The notes under the pieces were generated by a model. That model was not told where the DNA came from. It ran no database searches and saw only the letters and a list, made by a program, of their open reading frames with translations. From the NCBI GenBank assembly GCA_947630485.1, contig CANRHU010000024.1:1-43766 (forward strand): 43,766 bases of DNA, written 5' to 3'. Position 1 is the stretch's first letter. Each line of letters starts with the position of its first letter. This stretch comes from an uncultured Lachnospiraceae bacterium. Its GTDB lineage: Bacteria; Bacillota; Clostridia; Lachnospirales; Lachnospiraceae. Positions 25,210-32,941 of this stretch are shown here, piece by piece. A program made the position numbers and the translations under genes.

Positions 25210-25329
25210 CCGGACGGTCTGGATGCGGATTTTCTCGAGGCACAGGGCCGGCACGGGCGTCTGGCGGCAGAAGACGGAATGGGAGAAAAGCAGTGAAGAG
25301 ACGGAAAGATGGAATGGAGGGAAACAGCG

Positions 25330-26505
25330 GTGAAGAGACTGTATGAAATTATCACGCCCTGCCATTTCGGGTTGGAGGCGGTTCTGAAGCGGGAGATCAT
25401 TGATCTGGGCTACGAACCGACGCTGGTGGAGGACGGGCGCATCACTTTTACGGGCGATGAGGAGGCGGTCTGCCGCGCGAATATTTTTCTGCGGACGGCA
25501 GAGCGTGTGCTGGTGAAGGCCGGAAGCTTTCGGGCGGAGACGTTCGATGAACTGTTTGAGAATACGAAGGCCGTCGCGTGGGAGGAATTCCTTCCGCCTG
25601 ATGGGAGGTTCTGGGTAGCTAAGGCTTCTTCTATCAAGAGCAAGTTATTCAGTCCGTCGGATATCCAGAGGATCATGAAGAAAGCCATGGTGGAGCGGAT
25701 GAAGACGGCGTACGGAGTCAGTATTCTTCCGGAAACCGGGCAGAGTTATCCGCTGCGTGTTTTCCTGCATAAAGATCAGGTGACAATCGGAATCGATACT
25801 ACGGGGGATTCCCTGCATAAAAGAGGATATCGGACGGAGGCCGGCAAGGCGCCGATTTCCGAGACTTTGGCTGCGGCACTGATCCTTCTGACGCGCTGGA
25901 GGAGCGAACGGCCGCTCGTCGATCCCTTCTGCGGAAGCGGTACATTTCCCATTGAGGCGGCCATGATGGCCGCGAGCATCGCGCCGGGGAAGAATCGGAC
26001 GTTTTTGGCCCAGGCCTGGGATAATCTGACACCGCGAAGGTTCTGGGAGGACGCCTTTGAGGAGGCCGCGGAGCTGGAGGATTTGTCGGTGGAGGCCGAT
26101 ATCCAGGGCTATGACATCGACGGAGAGGTTATGAAGGTGGCCAGAGCCAACGCGGTTCGGGCCGGCGTGGGGAAGCTCATCCATCTGCAGCAGCGACCAC
26201 TGAGCGCGCTCAGCCATCCGAAGAAATATGGTTTTCTGATCACGAATCCGCCTTATGGCGAACGGATTGAGGAAAAGAAGAATCTGCCGGGACTCTATAA
26301 GGAACTGGGAGAGAAGATCCGCCAGCTGGACAGCTGGTCTGCCTATGTGATCACCGCTTACGAAGACGCGGAGCGATATATCGGCCGGGAGGCGGATAAG
26401 AACCGGAAGATTTATAACGGGATGATCAAGACGTATTTTTATCAGTATCTGGGTCCAAAGCCAAAGACCTTTGGCGGCAGTTTAGGAGGAAATACCGTTT
26501 TATGA
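25330..26505 (+). CDS. THUMP-domain RNA methyltransferase (RlmL/YpsC family)
   Basis: A 391-residue class I SAM-dependent methyltransferase. Residues about 1-160 are an N-terminal ferredoxin-like plus THUMP RNA-binding part (LYEIITPCHFGLEAVLKREI); the catalytic part has DPFCGSGTFPIEAAMMA, the SAM-binding QGYDIDGEVMKVARAN and the NPPYGERIEE motif for methylating an exocyclic nitrogen of guanosine. The family methylates G2445 of 23S rRNA in E. coli (RlmL N-terminal half); Firmicutes members are called YpsC. GTG 25330 is preferred because GGAGGG is nine to ten bases before it; an ATG at 25309 has only GACGGAAAG upstream. Its last bases overlap the rdgB start (ATGA), so the two are coupled. Confidence 0.88.
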   Translation: MKRLYEIITPCHFGLEAVLKREIIDLGYEPTLVEDGRITFTGDEEAVCRANIFLRTAERVLVKAGSFRAETFDELFENTKAVAWEEFLPPDGRFWVAKASSIKSKLFSPSDIQRIMKKAMVERMKTAYGVSILPETGQSYPLRVFLHKDQVTIGIDTTGDSLHKRGYRTEAGKAPISETLAAALILLTRWRSERPLVDPFCGSGTFPIEAAMMAASIAPGKNRTFLAQAWDNLTPRRFWEDAFEEAAELEDLSVEADIQGYDIDGEVMKVARANAVRAGVGKLIHLQQRPLSALSHPKKYGFLITNPPYGERIEEKKNLPGLYKELGEKIRQLDSWSAYVITAYEDAERYIGREADKNRKIYNGMIKTYFYQYLGPKPKTFGGSLGGNTVL

Positions 26506-27218
26506 GTCAGCACAGAATTATCGTAGCGACGGGGAACGCCGGGAAAATGAAGGAGTTTCGCATGATTCTGGCAAACCTTGGCCTGGAAGTTTTTTCGATG
26601 AAGGATGCGGGAGTGACAGCGGATATCGTGGAAGACGGAACCACGTTCGCGGAGAATGCGGAGATCAAGGCGCGTTCGGTCTGGGAACAGACCGGCGATA
26701 TTGTGCTTGCGGATGATTCCGGCCTGGTCGTGGACTATCTGGGAGGAGAGCCGGGCATTTATTCGGCCCGCTATCTGGGAGAGGACACCTCCTACGAAGT
26801 GAAGAACCAGGTTATCATCGATCGGCTTGCCGGCGCGAAGGAAGAGGAACGGACGGCGCGCTTTGTCTGTGCGATTGCGGCGGTGCTGCCTGACGGGCGC
26901 GTGCTGCACACGGAAGGAGTTGTGGAGGGAATTATCGCCCATCGACCGGCAGGAAACGGCGGTTTCGGTTACGACCCGATTTTCTATCTTCCGGAGTACG
27001 GCGTGACGTCGGCGGAGCTTCCGGCAGAGGAGAAGAATGCCGTCAGTCACCGCGGAAAGGCGCTGCGCGCCATGGAACGCCTTCTGGGAAGCGTGCTTGG
27101 CATGGATTTTACGGAGACGAGCGGCTGCGGGCCGTGTGCGGAAACCGGGGAACCGGGCGGCAAGGTGCGGGTTTCGGCAGAAGCGGGGGCTGCGGAAACT
27201 GCGGGAAGAGGCAGATAA
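26502..27218 (+). CDS. rdgB: XTP/dITP diphosphatase (RdgB/HAM1 family)
   Basis: A 238-residue house-cleaning nucleotidase that hydrolyses inosine and xanthosine triphosphates. Family motifs: IVATGNAGKMKEF at the start, TFAENAEIKA, LADDSGLVVDYLGGEPGIYSAR (in two parts around residue 67), NGGFGYDPIF and SHRGKAL. The core ends near residue 200; the last about 36 residues (from SGCGPCAETGEP to GRGR) are an extra Gly/Ala/Glu-rich tail not usual for the family. It overlaps the upstream methyltransferase gene by four bases and is followed 13 bases later by a metallophosphoesterase, a frequent clostridial pair. Confidence 0.94.
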   Translation: MSQHRIIVATGNAGKMKEFRMILANLGLEVFSMKDAGVTADIVEDGTTFAENAEIKARSVWEQTGDIVLADDSGLVVDYLGGEPGIYSARYLGEDTSYEVKNQVIIDRLAGAKEEERTARFVCAIAAVLPDGRVLHTEGVVEGIIAHRPAGNGGFGYDPIFYLPEYGVTSAELPAEEKNAVSHRGKALRAMERLLGSVLGMDFTETSGCGPCAETGEPGGKVRVSAEAGAAETAGRGR

Positions 27219-27231
27219 GGGAGGAACGGCA

Positions 27232-27717
27232 ATGAAGATACTGGTTGTCAGTGATACCCACCGCAGGGACGACAATCTGAGACTGGTTATTGAGAGGTAC
27301 AAGCCTATCGACATGCTGATCCATCTGGGAGACGCGGAGGGCAGCGAGATGTTCATCGCGGATTGGGTGAATCCCGGCTGCCGGATGGAGATGGTGCTGG
27401 GAAACAATGACTTCTTCTCGCTTCTGGACAAAGAGCGAGAGATTGTTCTCGGAAATCACAGGGTTTTGCTGACGCATGGGCACTATTATGGCGTTTCCAT
27501 CGGTCCGGAGGGACTCGCGGATGAGGCCAGGAGCCGCGGCTGCGACGTCGCGATGTTCGGTCATACCCATAAGCCTTATCACAATGTGCTGGGCGGCGTG
27601 CTGCTTTTAAATCCGGGCAGTCTGTCTTACCCGCGCCAGGAGGGGCGTCTGCCGGCTTTTATGCTTGTATATGTGGATGATCAGGGAGAACTGACCTATA
27701 AGCAGATGTTCCTATAG
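27232..27717 (+). CDS. MJ0936/YsnB-type metallophosphoesterase
   Basis: A 161-residue protein with intact metal motifs SDTHRRDDN, HLGDAEGSE, VLGNNDFF, LTHGH and FGHTHKP, ending with LLNPGSLSYPR. It belongs to the small YfcE-like phosphoesterases often found next to rdgB in Firmicutes (YsnB in Bacillus). ATG 27232 has GGGAGGAAC upstream; a longer upstream frame overlapping rdgB has no conserved content. Substrate unknown; a nucleotide-related role is suggested only by the rdgB neighbour. Confidence 0.88.
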   Translation: MKILVVSDTHRRDDNLRLVIERYKPIDMLIHLGDAEGSEMFIADWVNPGCRMEMVLGNNDFFSLLDKEREIVLGNHRVLLTHGHYYGVSIGPEGLADEARSRGCDVAMFGHTHKPYHNVLGGVLLLNPGSLSYPRQEGRLPAFMLVYVDDQGELTYKQMFL

Positions 27718-27752
27718 AGGACTGGACTGCGGGAAAATCATGAAAAAAACGA

Positions 27753-27781
27753 TTGACAATGAATATCCTTTCGTATATAAT
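27753..27781 (+). promoter_or_regulatory. consensus promoter of the tRNA cluster
   Basis: TTGACA (27753-27758), exactly 17 bases, TATAAT (27776-27781): a perfect sigma-A consensus, as expected for stable RNA genes. Confidence 0.9.
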
Positions 27782-27841
27782 AATTTGTGCGTCGTAAAAG
27801 GCGTAGGGCAGGGGGCAGATTTTCGGTGCCTTAGCACATAC

Positions 27842-27916
27842 CGGGGTGTGGCTCAGTTTGGCTAGAGCGCCTGGTTTGGGACCAGGAAGTCGCAGGTTCA
27901 AATCCTGTCACCCCGA
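27842..27916 (+). tRNA. tRNA-Pro (anticodon UGG)
   Basis: Cloverleaf complete: acceptor CGGGGTG/CACCCCG, D-arm GCTC/GAGC, anticodon stem CCTGG/CCAGG with loop TTTGGGA, T-arm GCAGG-TTCAAAT-CCTGT, discriminator A. CCA is not encoded. Confidence 0.97.
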
Positions 27917-27926
27917 TGTAATTTCT

Positions 27927-27997
27927 GCAGGTGTGGTTCAATGGTAGAACACTAGCCTTCCAAGCTGGATACGTGGGTTCGATTCCCATCACCTGCT
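27927..27997 (+). tRNA. tRNA-Gly (anticodon UCC)
   Basis: Acceptor GCAGGTG/CACCTGC, D-arm GTTC/GAAC, anticodon stem CTAGC/GCTGG with loop CTTCCAA, T-loop TTCGATT, discriminator T. CCA is not encoded. Ten bases after tRNA-Pro. Confidence 0.97.
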
Positions 27998-28005
27998 CTT
28001 TTCCT

Positions 28006-28079
<74 letters not shown>

Positions 28080-28094
28080 TTTGTAATTTAATAT

Positions 28095-28169
28095 GGTGGG
28101 TATAGCGCAGCTGGTTAGCGCGCCAGATTGTGGCTCTGGAGGCCAAGGGTTCGAATCCCTTTATCCACC
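28095..28169 (+). tRNA. tRNA-His (anticodon GUG)
   Basis: Acceptor GTGGGTA/TATCCAC with the extra G at position -1 (28095) facing discriminator C, D-arm GCGC/GCGC, anticodon stem CCAGA/TCTGG with loop TTGTGGC, T-loop TTCGAAT. CCA is not encoded. Confidence 0.97.
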
Positions 28170-28178
28170 CTCGATAAG

Positions 28179-28206
28179 ATGGAAGCCGTGAGGCTTTCAT
28201 TTTTTT
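28179..28206 (+). terminator. terminator of the tRNA cluster
   Basis: ATGGAAGCC (28179-28187), loop GTGA, GGCTTTCAT (28192-28200) with one G-U pair, followed by a run of T. Confidence 0.85.
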
Positions 28207-28265
28207 GTTACGTCAGTATGCAAAAACGCGCCAGCGACGCTTTGTTTGTATTTCCATGCGAACAA

Positions 28266-28282
28266 GCGCGCCAGTGGCGCGC
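28266..28282. repeat. GCGCGCCA-G-TGGCGCGC palindrome after the ROK gene
   Basis: A perfect 17-base dyad directly beyond the ROK stop codon. It lies at the edge of a longer segment (28205-28282) that resembles 15294-15355. Confidence 0.6.
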
Positions 28283-29416
28283 CTATACGGAATCGATAAA
28301 AGCGCTTATATAGTAAAGCGCCGCCCCCAGGGCCGGAGTATACGGTCCGGAGTGCCCTACGCGCAGCTGGTCCTCGGTCAGCGGCCATGGCGTCAGCGCA
28401 TTGATCATATCCAGCAAAAGCTGGATATCTTCTTTTGTGATATACGATACAAGGTAGCCGGCCAGGATGAAGACGCCGTCCAGGGTCACGCTCAGATTGC
28501 GGATTACGAAAGCCAGCTTGCTCAGATAATCCGACCAGATCCGCCTGAGTTCCGGCGCGTTGGTCTCCCGCATGACCCTGAAAAAGGAGGCGATATCCAT
28601 ACCGGATTCCTTTTCCAGCCGTTCCGCGGAACAGTAAGTTTCCAGACAGCCCCGTTTGCCGCAGTAGCATAAAGGCCCGTCCGGATGCATGCAGGTGTGT
28701 TCGATGAGACCGCTCCGCATATGATCGCCCCACTGGACGACGCGGTTGGTGATCACGACGCTGCCCAGGTTCTGATTCAGCAGAAAGAGGACGCCGTTGC
28801 GGATGTCCGGCAGATTCCATAAGGCCAGATTGCCCGCCGCCTTGGAATCGTGCTCCATTCTGCAGGGGAACGGCACGTAAGGTTTGATGTCGTCCAGTGT
28901 CATCTGGGAGTTGTGCATCAATACGCCGTAGTTTACACTGTGTCCGTCGCGGGAAACAATGCCCTGGACGGCGATGGACACGCCGAGAATCTTCTTCTCG
29001 TCGATGGCATGGCTGCTGATAAACTGCTGCAGATGTTCCCCGACGCTTTTGTAATAATCCGCGGCGTGCTCATAGGGAATCGGATAGGTGTCCTTATAGA
29101 TCATATGTCCGTACAGATCCGCGGCCACATAGTGAAGCCGGTCGCTCAAAATTCCGATGCCAATGGCGATGCGCGCTACCGGATCGATCTGGATTCTATT
29201 TGCCCGCCGCCCGCCGGTTGATTCGAAAAAGCCGTCAAATTTGATCAGACCTTCTTCGTTCAGAGCAGCCAGATTGTAGCTGACTGTCGAAAGTCCCATC
29301 TCAAGAAGCTGGACCAGCTGAAATTTGGAAGTGGTGCCTTCCTGGTAGATCATTCGGTATACCCGGTTGCGGTTGATTTTCTTGATGTTTGAGGCGGTAA
29401 CGCGGCCTTCGTTCAT
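28283..29416 (-). CDS. ROK-family transcriptional repressor
   Basis: A 377-residue regulator. Residues about 8-75 form a winged helix-turn-helix (NRVYRMIYQEGTTSKFQLVQ, GLSTVSYNLAALNEEGLI); the rest is a ROK sugar-kinase-like domain. The zinc signature CYCGKRGCLETYCS is intact, whereas the phosphate-binding DxGxT of true kinases is replaced (IGIGILSDRLHYV) and the usual NDANAA reads EHDSKAAG, so it should bind a ligand without phosphorylating it. GGAGAGA precedes the start. It diverges from the nine-gene operon at 29774 and is probably its repressor. The ligand is unknown, probably a sugar-like molecule. Confidence 0.9.
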   Translation of the reverse strand: MNEGRVTASNIKKINRNRVYRMIYQEGTTSKFQLVQLLEMGLSTVSYNLAALNEEGLIKFDGFFESTGGRRANRIQIDPVARIAIGIGILSDRLHYVAADLYGHMIYKDTYPIPYEHAADYYKSVGEHLQQFISSHAIDEKKILGVSIAVQGIVSRDGHSVNYGVLMHNSQMTLDDIKPYVPFPCRMEHDSKAAGNLALWNLPDIRNGVLFLLNQNLGSVVITNRVVQWGDHMRSGLIEHTCMHPDGPLCYCGKRGCLETYCSAERLEKESGMDIASFFRVMRETNAPELRRIWSDYLSKLAFVIRNLSVTLDGVFILAGYLVSYITKEDIQLLLDMINALTPWPLTEDQLRVGHSGPYTPALGAALYYISAFIDSV

Positions 29417-29442
29417 ATTTTCTCTCCAATCAAAACGCTTTT

Positions 29443-29456
29443 ACTTAAATGTAAGT
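29443..29456. promoter_or_regulatory. operator-like dyad at the ROK promoter
   Basis: ACTTA-AATG-TAAGT, a perfect dyad lying just downstream of the ROK -10 box (between promoter and start codon). It shares half-sites with the dyad at the operon promoter. Confidence 0.55.
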
Positions 29457-29465
29457 CTTTTCCCT

Positions 29466-29494
29466 ATTCTAAATGAGTTAGCGGACGATTGCAA
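29466..29494 (-). promoter_or_regulatory. promoter of the ROK gene
   Basis: On the minus strand: TTGCAA (29494-29489), 17-base spacer, TAGAAT (29471-29466). Transcription would start around 29459, right at the dyad. Confidence 0.6.
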
Positions 29495-29665
29495 GTACAA
29501 ATTGAAAAATGATGGCGAAAACCGGAAAAATATGCCGATAATGCACAAGAATCAGGCAAATGGGAACCTTGAAAATGGAATACAAAACGATGAAAATAAA
29601 GAAAATTCAAAAAACTTTGGATAATATGCATAAAAATGACGTGATATGTTTGATAATAATTCCTA

Positions 29666-29694
29666 TTGAAAAAATAACAAATATCCCTTACTAT
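29666..29694 (+). promoter_or_regulatory. promoter of the nine-gene catabolic operon
   Basis: TTGAAA (29666-29671), 17-base spacer, TACTAT (29689-29694). The start of transcription falls near 29701, inside the large dyad. Confidence 0.6.
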
Positions 29695-29696
29695 TA

Positions 29697-29729
29697 ACTT
29701 ATGCTTAGTTCATAACTGTAAGTATAAGT
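29697..29729. promoter_or_regulatory. operator-like dyad at the operon promoter
   Basis: ACTTATGCTTA (29697-29707) and TAAGTATAAGT (29719-29729) are inverted repeats matching at 10 of 11 positions, 11 bases apart, and cover the start of transcription. Confidence 0.6.
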
Positions 29730-29773
29730 GGCAGAAGGCGCTGCAGCGATAAGCGCAGATGGGAGTGAGTCAG

Positions 29774-30853
29774 GTGAAAGGAACTTATTTTTTAGGAAAC
29801 GGAGAGTTTGAGGTTCGTGATATGGAATTTGCGCCGCTTGAGGCCGGCGAGGTGCTTGTGCGCGTGGCCGCCTGCGGAATCTGTGGGACGGATGTACATA
29901 TTTTTCATGGGGACAAGGGTTCCGCTGAGGTGGTTCCGCCGGTGGTGCTTGGTCATGAATTGTCCGGCGTGGTGGAACAGGTCGGTCCGGACGTGGATAT
30001 GGTCTCCGTCTCTGACCATGTGGTTGTGGACCCGAACATTTATTGCGGGATCTGCCGGCCGTGCCAGATGGGCAAAAAGCAGCTGTGCGAGCATCTGAGC
30101 GCGATCGGAGTTACGAGGAACGGAGGTTTCGCGGAATATTGCGTCGTACCGCAGGCGCAGTGTTTTAAGGTGGACAGAGAGATTCCTTTTGAACAGGCGG
30201 CGATGGCAGAACCGCTTGCCTGCTGTATCCATGGAATTGACCGGGCGGGAATTCGTCCGGGGAGCGCCGTCTGTGTGGTAGGCGGAGGCGCAATCGGACT
30301 GATGATGGTTCAGTTAGCCAAGCTGGCCGGCGCGGCATCGGTGGTTCTAAGCGAACCGATTGAATTTCGCCGCCGTGTTGCCCTGGAGGTAGGGGCGGAT
30401 GCGGTGATCAATCCGGTTGAAGAGAATTTGGCTGAACGCTATATGGAGATCACAGGCCTGGCGGGAGCGGATGTGGTGATTGAGTGCGTCGGCAATACGA
30501 CAGCGGTCAGGCAGGCCTTCGAAGCGGCCGGGAGAGGCGCGATGGTTCTGTTGTTCAGCGTGCCGAAGCCGGATACCTTCCATCAGCTGTCTCTGGACGA
30601 GGTATATCACAAGGAGCTGAACATTGCCGGTTCCCTGATTGATCCGGACACCTTTTTGAGGGCGGTCGCCCTGCTGAACGAGGGCCGGATTAAGCTGGCG
30701 CCGATTATTACCCACGCGTTCCCGACAGCAAGACTGAAAGAGGCGATTCTGATGCAGATGAGCGATGAATCCATCAAGGTCGTCGCCATGCCGGAGCTTG
30801 CGGATGTATGGTGCGGCCTGCAGGAGGAAGAGCGGAATCGGGTTCTTGTATAA
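29774..30853 (+). CDS. zinc-dependent medium-chain dehydrogenase (polyol/sugar alcohol type)
   Basis: A 359-residue MDR-family dehydrogenase. It has the catalytic zinc motif GICGTDVHIF and GHELSG, the structural zinc cysteines in YCGICRPCQMGKKQLC, the family motif MAEPLACCIHGI, and the NAD-binding CVVGGGAIGLMMVQ. This pattern fits sorbitol/threonine-type dehydrogenases that oxidise a secondary alcohol to a ketone, but the substrate cannot be named. GTG 29774 is preferred, with GGGAGTG eight bases upstream; an ATG at 29759 would include that site. It is the first gene of the operon, so it probably acts directly on the imported compound. Confidence 0.88.
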   Translation: MKGTYFLGNGEFEVRDMEFAPLEAGEVLVRVAACGICGTDVHIFHGDKGSAEVVPPVVLGHELSGVVEQVGPDVDMVSVSDHVVVDPNIYCGICRPCQMGKKQLCEHLSAIGVTRNGGFAEYCVVPQAQCFKVDREIPFEQAAMAEPLACCIHGIDRAGIRPGSAVCVVGGGAIGLMMVQLAKLAGAASVVLSEPIEFRRRVALEVGADAVINPVEENLAERYMEITGLAGADVVIECVGNTTAVRQAFEAAGRGAMVLLFSVPKPDTFHQLSLDEVYHKELNIAGSLIDPDTFLRAVALLNEGRIKLAPIITHAFPTARLKEAILMQMSDESIKVVAMPELADVWCGLQEEERNRVLV

Positions 30854-30933
30854 AGCGGCAGGCAAGGCAAAAAGCGCCGGGAAACGCATAAGGCGGAAGC
30901 CTGGCGGCCGCAGGATGTGAAAGGGGGAGGAAG

Positions 30934-31908
30934 ATGACGAAAGCTAAGAAAAAAGACGCTTCGCTGAAAGCGCCTCTAAAAACCAGACTCAGACAGGATT
31001 TAAAGTACATCCGACGCCATCCCGCGATGTATCTGATGGTCGTTCCGGGACTGACGGTTCTGCTGATTCACAAATTCATTCCTTATTATGGAATTCTGAT
31101 CGCTTTTAAGGATTATAACATTTTTGCAGGAAAGAACCCGCTGGACGCGATCGGGGCCAGCGAGTGGGTGGGAACCTATTGGTTTGAGAAACTGTTCAGC
31201 GGCAGAGATTTCATGAAGGTACTGAAGAATACGCTGATTATCAATTTTTCTAAAATTTTGTGGATATTCCCTATCCCCATTCTCTGCGCGATCATGCTCA
31301 ATGAGATCGAGCGCAAGACGTATAAAAGACTGGTCCAGACGGTCATCTATGTACCGCACTTCTTTTCCTGGGTGATCGTGTACGGCATTTTCCTGTCGCT
31401 GCTGGCTACGTCGGGCGTTGTGAATGAATTGCTGATCGCTTTGGGATTCAATAAAATCAATTTCTTTACCAACACGGAGGTATTCCGGGGAATCCTGGTT
31501 TTCACGGAGGGCTGGAAATCCATCGGACACACGGCGATCGTCTATCTGGCGGCGATCACGGGGCTGGATATGGAGCTGTTCGACGCGGCGAGAGTTGACG
31601 GCGCGGGGAGGCTTAAGCAGATCTGGCATATCACGCTTCCGGGAATTCTGCCGTCGATTGTGCTGATGCTGATCCTGAAGGTCGGACATATTCTGGACCA
31701 TGGGTTTGAGCAGGTGCTTTTGTTCTACAACTCTACGGTCTATGAGGTGGCTGATATTATCCAGACCTACGTGTACCGTCAAGGTATCGGACGCATGGAA
31801 TTCTCGTATTCCGCCGCGCTTGGCCTGTTTAACTCGGTGGTGGCTTTTATACTGATTGTCGGAGCCAACGCGATCAGCAAGAAGACCCTGCACCGAAGCA
31901 TTTGGTAG
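30934..31908 (+). CDS. ABC transporter permease, LplB/YteP type
   Basis: A 324-residue inner-membrane permease with six helices and the coupling EAA motif DAARVDGAGRLKQIWHITLPG (start near residue 214). The N-terminal DLKYIRRHPAMYLMVVPG and PYYGILIAFKDYNIF are characteristic of the LplB branch of carbohydrate importers, which bring in oligosaccharides or substituted sugars. AAAGGGGGAGG precedes the start. It pairs with the next permease and the lipoprotein; no ATPase gene is in the operon, so a shared MsmX-like ATPase elsewhere is expected. Confidence 0.93.
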   Translation: MTKAKKKDASLKAPLKTRLRQDLKYIRRHPAMYLMVVPGLTVLLIHKFIPYYGILIAFKDYNIFAGKNPLDAIGASEWVGTYWFEKLFSGRDFMKVLKNTLIINFSKILWIFPIPILCAIMLNEIERKTYKRLVQTVIYVPHFFSWVIVYGIFLSLLATSGVVNELLIALGFNKINFFTNTEVFRGILVFTEGWKSIGHTAIVYLAAITGLDMELFDAARVDGAGRLKQIWHITLPGILPSIVLMLILKVGHILDHGFEQVLLFYNSTVYEVADIIQTYVYRQGIGRMEFSYSAALGLFNSVVAFILIVGANAISKKTLHRSIW

Positions 31909-31950
31909 AAGTCCGGAAAGAAGCAGTGAATTGTTGAAAGGGTGGGGAGA

Positions 31951-32850
31951 ATGAAAAACCATAGCCGGCGATCCTCCGGACCGCCAAGAGGAAAACAGGA
32001 TAAACTTGTAACCGCGTGTTCGTATCTGATTATGACTGTGATGGGACTGCTTTGTCTGCTGCCTTGTCTGCACGTCGTATCAAAGGCGTTCAGCAGCAAC
32101 ACCGCGGTCACGCTGGGAGAGGTGTATTTCTGGCCGAACGGATGGCAGACGGACGCGCTGAAATATGTGCTGCTCCAGACAGATTATCTGAACGCGCTGA
32201 AAAACAGCGTGATTGTGACGATAATCGGCGTTGTGTGCAGTATGGTGATCACGGTTCTGTTTGCGTATCCGCTGTCCGAACCCCAATTTCGGGGGCGCCG
32301 TCTGCTGACGCTTCTGTGCATGGTCGCGATGGTTTTTTCAGGCGGCATGGTTCCTACTTATATGGTGTTTCGCAGCCTTGGATTTCTGAATACGTATAAG
32401 GCGCTCATCATACCGCATCTGTTAAGTATATTTAATCTGCTGATTGTGAGGAACTCCTTCGAAGGACTTCCGGACGGCGTGAAGGAATCCGCCCGGATCG
32501 ACGGGGCGGGGGACTTCCAGGTGCTTACCACGATTGTCTGCCCTATGTCAAAGCCGGTTTTGGCGACGGTGAGCATGCTCTACGCGGTCAATTACTGGAA
32601 CAGCTATTTTGACGCGGCGCTGTACATTACCAATGATAAGCTCAAGACGATACAGGTGTATCTGAAAAATGTGACGGCTGATATCAACGCGGTGTCAGAG
32701 GCGCTGAAAAGCATGACGGGAAAAACGATTCACACGGACGGAATGATTGCGTGTGCGGTAACGCTGACGGTGATACCGATCATTATGGTATATCCGTTTG
32801 TACAGAGGTATATGGTTCAGGGAATTACGATCGGCTCGGAGAAGGGATGA
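31951..32850 (+). CDS. ABC transporter permease, LplC/YtcP type
   Basis: A 299-residue partner permease with six helices. Typical stretches: FSGGMVPTYMVFRSLGF, LIVRNSFEGLPDGVKESARI (coupling loop) and AVNYWNSYFDAALYI. ATG 31951 is chosen; GGGTGGGGA lies just upstream and a GTG at 31942 would overlap it. The basic Arg-rich start (KNHSRRSSGPPRG) is cytoplasmic. It follows the first permease by 42 bases. Confidence 0.92.
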   Translation: MKNHSRRSSGPPRGKQDKLVTACSYLIMTVMGLLCLLPCLHVVSKAFSSNTAVTLGEVYFWPNGWQTDALKYVLLQTDYLNALKNSVIVTIIGVVCSMVITVLFAYPLSEPQFRGRRLLTLLCMVAMVFSGGMVPTYMVFRSLGFLNTYKALIIPHLLSIFNLLIVRNSFEGLPDGVKESARIDGAGDFQVLTTIVCPMSKPVLATVSMLYAVNYWNSYFDAALYITNDKLKTIQVYLKNVTADINAVSEALKSMTGKTIHTDGMIACAVTLTVIPIIMVYPFVQRYMVQGITIGSEKG

Positions 32851-32941
32851 GCCGGAAAGGGAATGGTCATAAGGGCGTCGGCCCTGTGATAGAGAAAAAG
32901 ACGCAGCAAAACCAGGTAGTGAAAAAGGAGGAGAATTCGTA

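Larger units (their letters stand above)
29417..29773. other. divergent control region between the ROK gene and its operon
   Basis: 357 bases with a promoter and operator-like dyad at each end (listed separately). The central part, about 29495-29665, is rich in short A-runs and has no gene; it may be bent DNA. Confidence 0.6.

Noticed and set aside
27037-27231. 65-codon N-terminal extension of the metallophosphoesterase
   Set aside because: It overlaps rdgB in another frame, is Arg/Trp-rich like a shadow frame, and the strong ribosome binding site is before 27232.
28205-28282. CRISPR-like repeat because of GCGCGCCA motifs after the tRNA cluster
   Set aside because: Only one palindrome and no regularly spaced repeats with unique spacers; no cas genes in the window.
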